The notes under the pieces were generated by a model. The model had not been told where the DNA came from and did not search any database. It saw nothing but the letters and a program-made list of their open reading frames with translations. Of a stretch of DNA of 64,000 nt, positions 45,024 through 52,719 are shown one piece after another; position 1 is the first letter of the stretch; each line of letters begins with the position of its first letter. The position numbers and the translations under genes are program-made. Source of the DNA: Candidatus Poribacteria bacterium (lineage in GTDB: Bacteria > Poribacteria > WGA-4E > WGA-3G); contig JAJDUH010000079.1 in the NCBI GenBank assembly GCA_022826805.1, positions 124,001 through 188,000 of the forward strand, in the 5' to 3' direction.

Positions 45024-45788
45024 TTACCTTTGGGATTTTAGCGTTCCCCACGTTGTGGATAATTTTCCAAGCGGGTCGACCGGTGTCAGCATACCAATGT
45101 CCATCTCTGCGAGAACTTCGTCCTCACTCAGGGCACGATTCCAGATGCGCACCTCATCAATGAGTCCGAGGAATTCACGATTGCCCTCGTGTGTCTTTCC
45201 GACGAGAACATCATCAGTATCAGCAGCTCCGGGTGGTGGGTTTTTACCGTCGAATTCCCCAGCATTTTCACCGTTCACCCAATACTTGTGTGTCGTGCCG
45301 CCATCGACTTGTGCTACGACGTGTACCCATTCATTTAGTGCAACCTTTTTGTCGCAAACGCTGCCACCACCGACACTGAGATGCAGGCATTCGCTCGGAA
45401 ATTCAGTGTAGAAACTATAAGAGCGTGGATTGTTACTTTTGGCAACAATGCCTTGCCACCGTTGGTTGTTGGGACCTTGATGGCGTTCGGCATTAATCCA
45501 TGCCATGACGGTAACACTCTCGTCAACGGTAAGGATATCAGCATGTGGCACTGTGACCCAGTCGTCTTGACCGTTCAGTTTGAGTGCCTTGCCGAATTTA
45601 CCGTCAACCAACTCAGGCGCGCCAGAGATAATGCCATCATTTCTGTATTGCGAGAGATCTGTAACCATATCACCGTCAAGTTCATCAAAAGAGAAATAGA
45701 GAATAAGCGAGTCATCAGATGGATCTGCAGCGTAGGCAAAAGATGCCGTTAGTGCAATGATTGCTAATGTAGACAGAAATATTTTCAT
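45024..45788 (-). CDS. Secreted LamG-domain protein 2
   Basis: A 254-residue protein, signal peptide (1-20, SFAYA) then one LamG jellyroll: DSLILYFSFDELDGD, ALKLNGQDDWVTVPHADIL, VTVMAWINAERHQGP, and LIDEVRIWNRALSEDEV. It is a close tandem paralogue of the gene at 45882-46655; most of the domain is near identical. Tail GKLSTTWGTLKSQR as in the other LamG proteins. A GC-rich inverted repeat sits in the 5' leader. Extracellular or periplasmic binding role, ligand unknown. Confidence 0.92.
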   Translation of the reverse strand: MKIFLSTLAIIALTASFAYAADPSDDSLILYFSFDELDGDMVTDLSQYRNDGIISGAPELVDGKFGKALKLNGQDDWVTVPHADILTVDESVTVMAWINAERHQGPNNQRWQGIVAKSNNPRSYSFYTEFPSECLHLSVGGGSVCDKKVALNEWVHVVAQVDGGTTHKYWVNGENAGEFDGKNPPPGAADTDDVLVGKTHEGNREFLGLIDEVRIWNRALSEDEVLAEMDIGMLTPVDPLGKLSTTWGTLKSQR

Positions 45789-45816
45789 TTCTTCTCCTTT
45801 TTTCGATGGCAGAAGG

Positions 45817-45869
45817 TGCGCGCTTAGATTTCATAAATGTGAGACACCTACGAGAATCAGAAGCGCGCA
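45817..45869. repeat. GC-rich inverted repeat in the LamG leader
   Basis: TGCGCGCTT (45817-45825) and AAGCGCGCA (45861-45869) can form a 9-bp stem around a 35-base loop, upstream of the LamG gene at 45788 and downstream of its tandem paralogue. It could be a terminator or attenuator stem, but no T-run follows on the minus strand. Confidence 0.5.
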
Positions 45870-45881
45870 TGTAGACGAATT

Positions 45882-46655
45882 TTATCGTTGTGAAGACTTC
45901 AGATGTCCCCAAGTCGTGGTGACTTTCTGACGTGGATCGACGGCGAATATCTCAAAATAACCCATCTCCATCTGTTCGAGGACTTCATCCTCATCCAAGG
46001 CACGGTTCCAGATGCGGACTTCGTCAATCAAACCGAGGAATTCGCGATTGCCTTCGTGTGTTCTTCCGACGAGGACATCAGCGGTATCGGCTTTACCGGG
46101 AGGATTATTTTTCCCACCGAATTCTCCAGCGGCTTCGCCGTTCACCCAATACTTGTGGGTCGAGCCGCCATCTACCTGTGCGACGACATGTACCCATTCC
46201 TCCAGTGGAACCTTTTTGTTGCAAACACTCCCACCACCGACACTGAGGTGCAGGCATTCACTCGGAAATTCGGTGTAGAAACTATAAGAACGCGGATTGT
46301 TACTCTTGGCAACGATACCTTGCCACCGCTGTCCAGCGGGACCTTGATGGCGTTCTGTGTTAATCCAAGCCATGACAGTGACGCTCTCATCAACGGTAAG
46401 GATTTCATCGTGCGGGACGACAACCCAGTCGTCTTTACCGTTTAATTCCAGTGCCTTTCCAAATTTACCGTCAACATGTTTTGGGGCACCAACCATTTCA
46501 CCATGATTCTCATACTTTGAATGGTCGATGGTATTTTTACCGTCGATTTCATCGAATGAAAAATAGAGGATGAGCGAATCTTCCGGCTCATTTAGCGCGT
46601 AAGCAGAAGATGCTGCGAATGCGATGAGGATTAGAATAATAAATAGGTTTCTCAT
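45882..46655 (-). CDS. Secreted LamG-domain protein 3
   Basis: 257 residues from the ATG at 46655, chosen because a perfect GGAGG lies just upstream and the signal peptide (MRNLFIILILIAFAASSAYA) begins there. One LamG domain, near identical to the gene immediately downstream: DSLILYFSFDEIDGK, GKALELNGKDDWVVVPH, LIDEVRIWNRALDEDEV. Tail QKVTTTWGHLKSSQR. The pair is a recent tandem duplication. Confidence 0.92.
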   Translation of the reverse strand: MRNLFIILILIAFAASSAYALNEPEDSLILYFSFDEIDGKNTIDHSKYENHGEMVGAPKHVDGKFGKALELNGKDDWVVVPHDEILTVDESVTVMAWINTERHQGPAGQRWQGIVAKSNNPRSYSFYTEFPSECLHLSVGGGSVCNKKVPLEEWVHVVAQVDGGSTHKYWVNGEAAGEFGGKNNPPGKADTADVLVGRTHEGNREFLGLIDEVRIWNRALDEDEVLEQMEMGYFEIFAVDPRQKVTTTWGHLKSSQR

Positions 46656-46724
46656 TTTACCTCCATAAAAATCCCCTGAAGGCAGAACAAAGGGCAAGCC
46701 CATCTGCGAAAGGGAGAATTTTAG

Positions 46725-48425
46725 TTAATCTATCGGAACAATCTTGCTCGCTTCGATCGCTCTGAACCTTCGGTTGACAGGGAGATGTTTTTCTTGGTCG
46801 ATGTGTCCACTGGTCCAACGGATTTCAAGGAGTTCAATCTGTTCCGCTTTACCAACGCCAAAATGGGTGCGTAGATCGTGGAAGGAGAGATAACTCCCAC
46901 CACTCTGCACCTCCCGATATTGAGTGTGCGTTTCGGTTACGACCTTAATTCTCGCTCCGATTCCAGAACGATTGCTTTTTCGTCCGACAACCTGAATTTG
47001 TATCCAATTGTTCTGGTTGTCAACCACATTTTGGAGCAAGTCTGGACGTTGATTGCAATTGGTGACGAGAATATCGAGATCCCCGTCATTGTCATAATCA
47101 CCGATGGCAGCACCACGACTGACTTTTTCCAGTGCCAAACCGTCTGTCTCTGATGTAACATTGACGAACGTGCCTTCGCCTGTATTTCTAAACAGTAAAT
47201 TCCGCTGCGGATAGCTAACGTGCTTCTCCAGTGCGGTAATATTGTCCATCAAATGTCCATTGGCGACAAAGATGTCTTGGTATCCGTCGTTGTCGTAGTC
47301 AAAGAACTTGATGCCCCAGCCCAGATAGCCGTGTGTTACCTCTGCGATGCGTGACGCAATTGTATTATCCGTAAAGAAGGTGCTGTCGTGATTGTGGTAA
47401 ACGGTGTTGGTTTCGGTCTGATAGTTGCTGACAGTCAGATCGAGTCTTCCGTCATTGTCGTAGTCACCGAAATCCGTTCCCATTCCGGCTTCCTCTTTAC
47501 CCATATCATTATAGCATACGCCTGAAAATAATGCAACCTCTAAAAATTTGCCGTTCCCATCGTTTTGGAATAGAAAGTTCGGGTCCTGATCGTTTGCGAC
47601 ATAGAGATCTGTGTCGCCATCGGCATCGTAATCCCCGAATGTTACACCTAATCCGTGTTGGGGATGCAGCTCTGGCGGACGGAATACGTTTGACATGTCC
47701 GTGAACGTGCCGTTTCCATTATTTTTGTAAAAAGTATCGTGAACAGCGGGATACGCATGTGGTCCGCAGTAGACGTGAACTCCTCGTTCTTCACATCGGA
47801 TGTCGTTCTTCGGTAAATATACGGCATAGTTGGTTACATAGAGGTCGAGGTGTCCATCGTTATCGACGTCAGCGAAGGCGCAGCTGGTGCCCCAGTTTGG
47901 ATTGCCGACACCGGCATGGGTTGTCACGTCTGTGAATGTGCCATCTCCGTTGTTTTGATAGAGCTGATCGTCCCCGAAGTTGGTGACGTACAGGTCGAGA
48001 TGTCCATCGTTGTCGTAGTCAGCAACGGTCGCACCCGTGCCGTAGGCGGTGCTACCTACGCCTGCTTCTTCAGTGGCATCTGTGAATGTGCCGTCTCCGT
48101 TGTTTCGGTAGAGTGTGTTGGGTTGTGCTTGGCTTGATGGGTTATCTGTCTGGATTGCACCGTTGACGAGGTAGATGTCGAGGTCGCCGTCTCCGTCGTA
48201 GTCGAAGAATCCGCCGCCGGATCCAAGAAATTCGTTGAAGAGTCGTAAGCCGCTCCTACCATCGGTATGCACGAACGTTATTCCTGCGGTGTCGGTAACA
48301 TCGATGAAAATTTGTTCTGCTGATGCAGTTGGGCAATATAGGAAGTTTATGAGCGTCCCTATGATTACAGATGCGAGAAGGCTATAGAGTTGGACAGTTT
48401 TGTTATGGAGGTGGTTTTTTCGCAT
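46725..48425 (-). CDS. Exported FG-GAP/VCBS repeat protein with UnbV (ASPIC) domain
   Basis: A 566-residue protein with an N-terminal signal peptide or anchor (about 12-35) and a series of FG-GAP/VCBS repeats recognised by GDYDNDGxLDLYVTN and GDGTFTD (at least seven), forming a beta-propeller, then a C-terminal UnbV/ASPIC domain (SGIGARIKVVTETHTQYREVQSGGSYLSFHDLRTHFGVG). CRTAC1-like proteins of this kind are extracellular and bind calcium. The gene starts 10 bp after the TPR gene upstream, so the two form a pair seen also in other environmental phyla. Function unknown. Confidence 0.9.
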   Translation of the reverse strand: MRKNHLHNKTVQLYSLLASVIIGTLINFLYCPTASAEQIFIDVTDTAGITFVHTDGRSGLRLFNEFLGSGGGFFDYDGDGDLDIYLVNGAIQTDNPSSQAQPNTLYRNNGDGTFTDATEEAGVGSTAYGTGATVADYDNDGHLDLYVTNFGDDQLYQNNGDGTFTDVTTHAGVGNPNWGTSCAFADVDNDGHLDLYVTNYAVYLPKNDIRCEERGVHVYCGPHAYPAVHDTFYKNNGNGTFTDMSNVFRPPELHPQHGLGVTFGDYDADGDTDLYVANDQDPNFLFQNDGNGKFLEVALFSGVCYNDMGKEEAGMGTDFGDYDNDGRLDLTVSNYQTETNTVYHNHDSTFFTDNTIASRIAEVTHGYLGWGIKFFDYDNDGYQDIFVANGHLMDNITALEKHVSYPQRNLLFRNTGEGTFVNVTSETDGLALEKVSRGAAIGDYDNDGDLDILVTNCNQRPDLLQNVVDNQNNWIQIQVVGRKSNRSGIGARIKVVTETHTQYREVQSGGSYLSFHDLRTHFGVGKAEQIELLEIRWTSGHIDQEKHLPVNRRFRAIEASKIVPID

Positions 48426-48435
48426 AAAGGTAAGT

Positions 48436-49704
48436 TCATCGCGTCGTTTGCTGATTTCTCTTTAAACGTTCCAAGTTGTGCAATGCCTTCCAAGCGTCGT
48501 TATCGTCGGGTTCAATCTGAACGATGTGTCGATAGACATCTATTGCCTTCTGAATGCGTCCCTGTTGTGTGTAAATTTCGGCTAATCCGTGATACGCCAG
48601 TGTGAGTTGTGGCATTTTCTCTATTGCTTTCCGTAGGTGCGATTCTGCTTTGTCGAACGCCTTTATTACGGTATAGAGCCAGCCCAATCGGACGTGTGCT
48701 TCTACAGCGTTTGGATTCAATTCAAGGACTTTCTCGAAGAGAGGGACGGCTCGCTCAGGCATGTTGAGGTCCATGTAGAGTCGCGCCAGTTTGTCGTATC
48801 CGGTTGTGAACGTTGGATTCAACCGAATGAGTGCCTGATATGTAGCGATTGCCGCTGTGGTATGTTTGTATGCCAGATGTATCTCTGCTAATTTCAGTCG
48901 AAGCGTGGTGCTTGTAGGTGCTTCCGCCAATGCGCTTTCGATCGCGTAGGTCCGGTCATAGTAAGATTTCATCTGTTGGAACGATTTGAGTTGTTCCGTT
49001 GCTGCTGCTGTATTACCGAGGAGCCTGTACGCCTTAGCAAGGTTATAGTAGGTGCTCTGAACGTAAGGCTTTTTCTCGATGGCTGTCTGATAATGCGCCA
49101 CTGCTTGCTGGGGTTTGTGCTGCATGAGGGCAATCAAGCCGAGCCATTCATAGACTTCAGCGAAATCGGGATTATATGCGAGGGTCTGTTTAAAGGCAGT
49201 GAGTGCGGCATCAAACTTTGCTTGGTGTGTATAGATGTATCCGAGTCGGTAATGGGTATCAGCGTCTGTCGCACATCTCTGAACGGCTTCTGTGGCGTGT
49301 TGTTCTGCGATGTCCAGTTTGCTCTGCTTGCAATAAATTTCAGACAGGGCAAGGTGGGTTAGTCCGTAAAGTCTATCGTTTGTTGCGGCATCGTTTGGAT
49401 CTGCAATTGTGAAGATTTTGTTGAATGTCTCAATTGCTAATTCCAATTCATCTTGTAGTTTATAGACGTTCGCGAGTTGAAAAAGTGCGGCCGCATTTGT
49501 CGGTTGTTGCGATAGGATCGATTTAAAAGTATCCACCGCTTGTGGGTAGAGTCGCAATTTGACGAACTCCACACCTTGTTGAAATTCTGGTGGCGTTTCA
49601 GTCCTGCTGGTGGAAGGCGTGAGACAGGAAATAGCAGTCAGGATCAGGACCGAGTGGATACACTTTCTAAGCGTCCAGTGATGGTGTTTACGACCTGCTT
49701 CCAT
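48436..49704 (-). CDS. Exported TPR protein (probable lipoprotein)
   Basis: 422 residues from the ATG at 49704 (AGGA 9 bases upstream; the longer frame is less likely). The N terminus is a signal sequence with a plausible lipobox, LTAISC (Cys about residue 33), so it may be lipid-anchored. The rest is nine or more TPR units such as AAALFQLANVYKLQDELELAIETFNKI, AEVYEWLGLIALMQHKPQQAVAHYQTAIEKKP and VEAHVRLGWLYTVIKAFDKAESHLRKAIEKMP. It is a scaffold; its partner is probably the FG-GAP/UnbV protein encoded next. Confidence 0.87.
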   Translation of the reverse strand: MEAGRKHHHWTLRKCIHSVLILTAISCLTPSTSRTETPPEFQQGVEFVKLRLYPQAVDTFKSILSQQPTNAAALFQLANVYKLQDELELAIETFNKIFTIADPNDAATNDRLYGLTHLALSEIYCKQSKLDIAEQHATEAVQRCATDADTHYRLGYIYTHQAKFDAALTAFKQTLAYNPDFAEVYEWLGLIALMQHKPQQAVAHYQTAIEKKPYVQSTYYNLAKAYRLLGNTAAATEQLKSFQQMKSYYDRTYAIESALAEAPTSTTLRLKLAEIHLAYKHTTAAIATYQALIRLNPTFTTGYDKLARLYMDLNMPERAVPLFEKVLELNPNAVEAHVRLGWLYTVIKAFDKAESHLRKAIEKMPQLTLAYHGLAEIYTQQGRIQKAIDVYRHIVQIEPDDNDAWKALHNLERLKRNQQTTR

Positions 49705-49724
49705 GCCGATTTTCCTGAGCAAAT

Positions 49725-49870
49725 TTTGCCCCGGGGAAGCCCACACGGGCTTCATACCGTTGATTTACGCGGCAAAATTTGTCTTAGTTCTACATTTTTT
49801 GCCCCGGTGAATGCCACACGGCATTCATACCGTTGATTTACGCGGCAAAATTTGTCTTAGTCCTACATTC
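49725..49870. repeat. Tandem 73-bp repeats with covarying hairpin stems
   Basis: Two direct copies (about 49725-49797 and 49798-49870). Each has a hairpin before the constant ATACCGTTGATTTACG: copy 1 GAAGCCC-ACAC-GGGCTTC (49736-49753), copy 2 GAATGCC-ACAC-GGCATTC (49809-49826). The loop is unchanged while both stem arms change together. A third relative lies inside 13335-13421. Confidence 0.8.
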
Positions 49871-50190
49871 TACGATTGTTTATCCACCACATCTTGGATC
49901 CAAGACAAGGCAGCCATGCTTGAAGACCAGCCGATAGAGGTTACGGCGAGCAGTGCAACTTGTTGCAATTCTTCTCGCGTAATGCCCTCTCGAAGGGCAC
50001 GCCGGGTGTGCGAATGTACGGCACCTTCGGATTTTGCCCCGATAGCCAATGCGAGTTTGATGAGCCTTGTAGTCTTTGGTTCAAGCGGACCAGCAGTGCC
50101 AGCGGCTTCACCCAATGCCTGATAGGCTTTCCAAACTTCGGGGTATTCTTCAATCACATTTTGAAGAAAATCAGGTAATTTATCTTGCAT
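49870..50190 (-). CDS. Carboxymuconolactone decarboxylase (AhpD-like) family protein
   Basis: A 106-residue small helical protein of the CMD/AhpD family: VWKAYQALGEAAGTAGPLEPKTTRLIKLALAIGAKSEGAVHSHTRRALREGITREELQQVALLAVTSIGWSSSMAALSWIQDV. The AhpD CxxC redox motif is absent (the usual position reads EGAVHSH), so a peroxidase reductase role is unlikely; a decarboxylase-like or unassigned function is possible. No clear ribosome-binding site. Confidence 0.85.
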   Translation of the reverse strand: MQDKLPDFLQNVIEEYPEVWKAYQALGEAAGTAGPLEPKTTRLIKLALAIGAKSEGAVHSHTRRALREGITREELQQVALLAVTSIGWSSSMAALSWIQDVVDKQS

Positions 50191-50301
50191 TGTTAGTTAT
50201 TGGTTATAAGTTATTGGTTGTCAGTTAAGGGTATAGAAATCGCAAGTGGAACTTGCTCCGACGAGCAGATGAGAGCGCAGCGGAGGGAATCCGGTGCGTT
50301 T

Positions 50302-50505
50302 CTATCCTGTTTTCTCTTTTGATGATTCGGTCTCTTGTTGTGTTCCGGTTTGGTTCTCATTCGTCTGTTCTTCACTTAGCCCAGCTTTAAAGTTTGTGAC
50401 ACTTTTACCGAGTCCACGCGCCAGTTCCGGCAGACGTTTTCCGCCAAATATGAGTAACACAACAGCCAACACAATCAGTAATTCCCACGGACCAAGGCCT
50501 AACAT
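50302..50505 (-). CDS. tatA: Twin-arginine translocase subunit TatA/E
   Basis: A 67-residue Tat component: short membrane helix LGPWELLIVLAVVLLIFGGKRLPELARGLGKSV and a charged C-terminal tail. It forms the protein-conducting part of the Tat system for folded proteins. GGAGG lies 8 bases upstream of the ATG, and a promoter is at 50575-50603. tatB and tatC are not in the window. Confidence 0.93.
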   Translation of the reverse strand: MLGLGPWELLIVLAVVLLIFGGKRLPELARGLGKSVTNFKAGLSEEQTNENQTGTQQETESSKEKTG

Positions 50506-50574
50506 ATTTATGCCTCCATGTTTCGATCATGTTTGTGCACTGTGAGGATGCACGATGTATTTGGAATATATTTT

Positions 50575-50603
50575 AGCATATAAAAAAAAATGTGTCATGT
50601 AAA
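50575..50603 (-). promoter_or_regulatory. Sigma-70 promoter of tatA
   Basis: On the minus strand TTTACA (50598-50603), 17-bp spacer including a T9 run, TATGCT (50575-50580), 70 bp upstream of the ATG. Confidence 0.6.
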
Positions 50604-50693
50604 ATTGGTTGTTAGTTGTCAGTTATCAGTAACAAGGTTATGGAGTCTCACCAGCGAGAGAGGACTGGTGCGCTGGTCGTCACAAAAATGGTG

Positions 50694-50722
50694 TTGACAC
50701 AGGAGGCAAGGCGTGGTATAAT
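50694..50722 (+). promoter_or_regulatory. Perfect-consensus sigma-70 promoter of serA
   Basis: TTGACA (50694-50699), 17-bp spacer, TATAAT (50717-50722); an exact match to the consensus with the best spacing, 66 bp upstream of the serA ATG. Confidence 0.9.
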
Positions 50723-50787
50723 TAGGGTAGTTTGCAAGCGGTGTGCAGGGTGTCGTTTTTAAGGATAACGGTGGAGGAATTCGGATT

Positions 50788-52374
50788 ATGAACAAGGTGC
50801 TGGTCAGCGATTTGCTGTCGCAGCAAGGTTTAGATGTTTTAAAGGCAAACGACGATTTTGAGGTGGATGTTGACCTCAACCTCTCGCATGAAGTGTTACT
50901 GGAACGGATTGCCGCCTATGATGCGCTGCTTATCAGGAGTGCGACGAAAGTAACAAAGGATGTTATTAATGCAGCGACGCGGCTGAAGGTTATCGGTCGC
51001 GCCGGTGTTGGCGTGGATAACATTGATGTTCAGGCAGCGACACGAAACGGTATCTTGGTTGTCAACACGCCGACAGGGAATACAATTGCGGCTGCTGAAC
51101 ATACGATTGCGATGTTGTTGGCGTTGGCGCGTAACATAGTGCCTGCGGGGATCTCGCTGAGAAGCCGGAACTGGCAGCGGAATGATTTCATCGGGGTTGA
51201 GTTGTACGGGAAGGTTTTTGGTACTGTTGGACTTGGCAGGATTGGACGGGAAGTGGCTCGTCGTGTGCAGGCTTTTGAAATGCAGGTAATTGCCTACGAT
51301 CCGTATATTTCAGCAAACGCCGCGGAAAAGATGGGCATCCGGCTTGTTGATCGAGAGACACTCTTTCAGGCATCGGATTATATTTCCGTCCATACGCACC
51401 TGAACGCCGAGACCTATCATAGTATTGGTGAGTCAGAATTTGCGTTGATGAAGTCGGGTTGTCGCCTGATTAACTGTGCCCGCGGTGGTATTGTTGATGA
51501 AGATGCTCTCTACTACGCCCTGAAGGCTGGGCAGCTCGCTGGTGCTGCGCTGGACGTCTTTGAAAACGAACCTGCGACCGATACCCCCTTGTTGGACTTG
51601 GAGAATTTACTCGCGATACCCCACCTCGGCGCATCAACGTCTGAAGCACAAGAGCATGTTGCTATTGAAGTCGCACAGCAGGTGATAAACGCACTCCGCG
51701 GACAACCCGTCGCCAATGCTGTCAATCAACCCAAGATCGATCCACGAACTCTTGATATTTTGGGTCCGTATCTGGAACTTGCCGAGAAGATTGGCAGTTT
51801 TCACGCCCAGATTGTTGACGGACAAATATCAGCGATTAAGATCCATTATAACGGGGTGCTCTTCCAGAAAGAGGACGTTACACCCTTAACTGTTGCTGCG
51901 CAAAAGGGGCTTTTGGCATCCGTGCTGACGAACGTTAATTATGTGAATGCACCTTTTCTGATTAAACAACGCGGAATTTCCGTTACGGAAACGAAAAGCG
52001 AAATGGAAGCAGATTTTGCGAACTCCATTGCTATTGCAGTGACGACAGACAAGGGTGAGGCAGTGATTGAAGGCACCGCTTTCGGTAGAAAAGACATTCG
52101 CATCGTCCGTATAGATCAACTGCATATAAATGTGAGACCGACTGGATATATTCTTCTAATTTATAACAGCGATCAGCCGGGTATGATAGGTTTGATGGGA
52201 ACAATCTTGGGTGAGCACGGTATCAACATCGCCGATATGACAGTTGGGCGTTCAAGCTTATGGGAACTGGCTGTGACGCTTATTAACGTGGATATCCCTG
52301 TGCCGCGGCACGTTTTGCAAACTATCGCTGCGCAAAAGAAGATTGACTTTGTCAAACAGGTCTTCCTTGCGTAG
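50788..52374 (+). CDS. serA: D-3-phosphoglycerate dehydrogenase
   Basis: A 528-residue enzyme for the first step of serine biosynthesis. NAD-binding loop VGLGRIG (147-153), catalytic Arg and Glu in NCARGGIVDEDAL, catalytic His in IPHLGAST, an intervening ASB-type domain (about 325-450) and a C-terminal ACT domain (ILLIYNSDQPGMIGLMGTILGEHGINIADMTVGR), the long form that is feedback-inhibited by serine. The ATG at 50788 follows GGAGG and is preferred over the open frame from 50743. Strong promoter upstream. Confidence 0.97.
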   Translation: MNKVLVSDLLSQQGLDVLKANDDFEVDVDLNLSHEVLLERIAAYDALLIRSATKVTKDVINAATRLKVIGRAGVGVDNIDVQAATRNGILVVNTPTGNTIAAAEHTIAMLLALARNIVPAGISLRSRNWQRNDFIGVELYGKVFGTVGLGRIGREVARRVQAFEMQVIAYDPYISANAAEKMGIRLVDRETLFQASDYISVHTHLNAETYHSIGESEFALMKSGCRLINCARGGIVDEDALYYALKAGQLAGAALDVFENEPATDTPLLDLENLLAIPHLGASTSEAQEHVAIEVAQQVINALRGQPVANAVNQPKIDPRTLDILGPYLELAEKIGSFHAQIVDGQISAIKIHYNGVLFQKEDVTPLTVAAQKGLLASVLTNVNYVNAPFLIKQRGISVTETKSEMEADFANSIAIAVTTDKGEAVIEGTAFGRKDIRIVRIDQLHINVRPTGYILLIYNSDQPGMIGLMGTILGEHGINIADMTVGRSSLWELAVTLINVDIPVPRHVLQTIAAQKKIDFVKQVFLA

Positions 52375-52719
52375 CAGAAGGTGGACTTTTAATTTCTGGG
52401 ACCCCTGAGCTCCATTACATTACGCGCAGATTTCTGGGAACTTGTAGCATAATCTTTTAGATTGTGCGGGTTTAAGAGTAATTGTAGCCTGCAACAACGG
52501 CGCAGGGTTTTTGCTTGGGTATTTCTTCAGACATACGTCGATTAACGTTATTCGTCCAATTATCCTAACCGAACAACCGCAGGGAATAATTAAAAAAACG
52601 GTAATTGTAGCCTGCAACAACGGCGCAGGGTTTTTGCTTGGGTATTTCTTCAGACATACGTCGATTAACGTTATTCGTCCAATTATCCTAACCGAACCGC
52701 AAGGAATAATTAAAAATTG
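52375..52719. repeat. Non-coding region with hairpin and two tandem leader repeats
   Basis: It contains a hairpin of the 18052 family (GCATAATC / GATTGTGC, 52447-52467) and two tandem leader repeats (52483-52605 and 52606-52719, 123-bp period), each starting TGTAGCCTGCAAC with the CCTGC / GCAGG hairpin and a T5 run. The second ends in AAGGA and the TTG start of the next gene. An apparent 117-codon frame across the repeats reflects the period being a multiple of three; it is not taken as a gene. Confidence 0.75.

Noticed and set aside
45903..46445. A 180-codon plus-strand frame (and a similar one at 45055-45411) antisense to the LamG genes
   Set aside because: Both exactly oppose strong LamG genes with signal peptides, and the two frames resemble each other only because the LamG genes are duplicates.
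49725..49870. Two 73-bp direct repeats considered as CRISPR or attachment sites
   Set aside because: Only two adjacent copies without spacers; no integrase or tRNA gene. Better explained as a structured repeat family.
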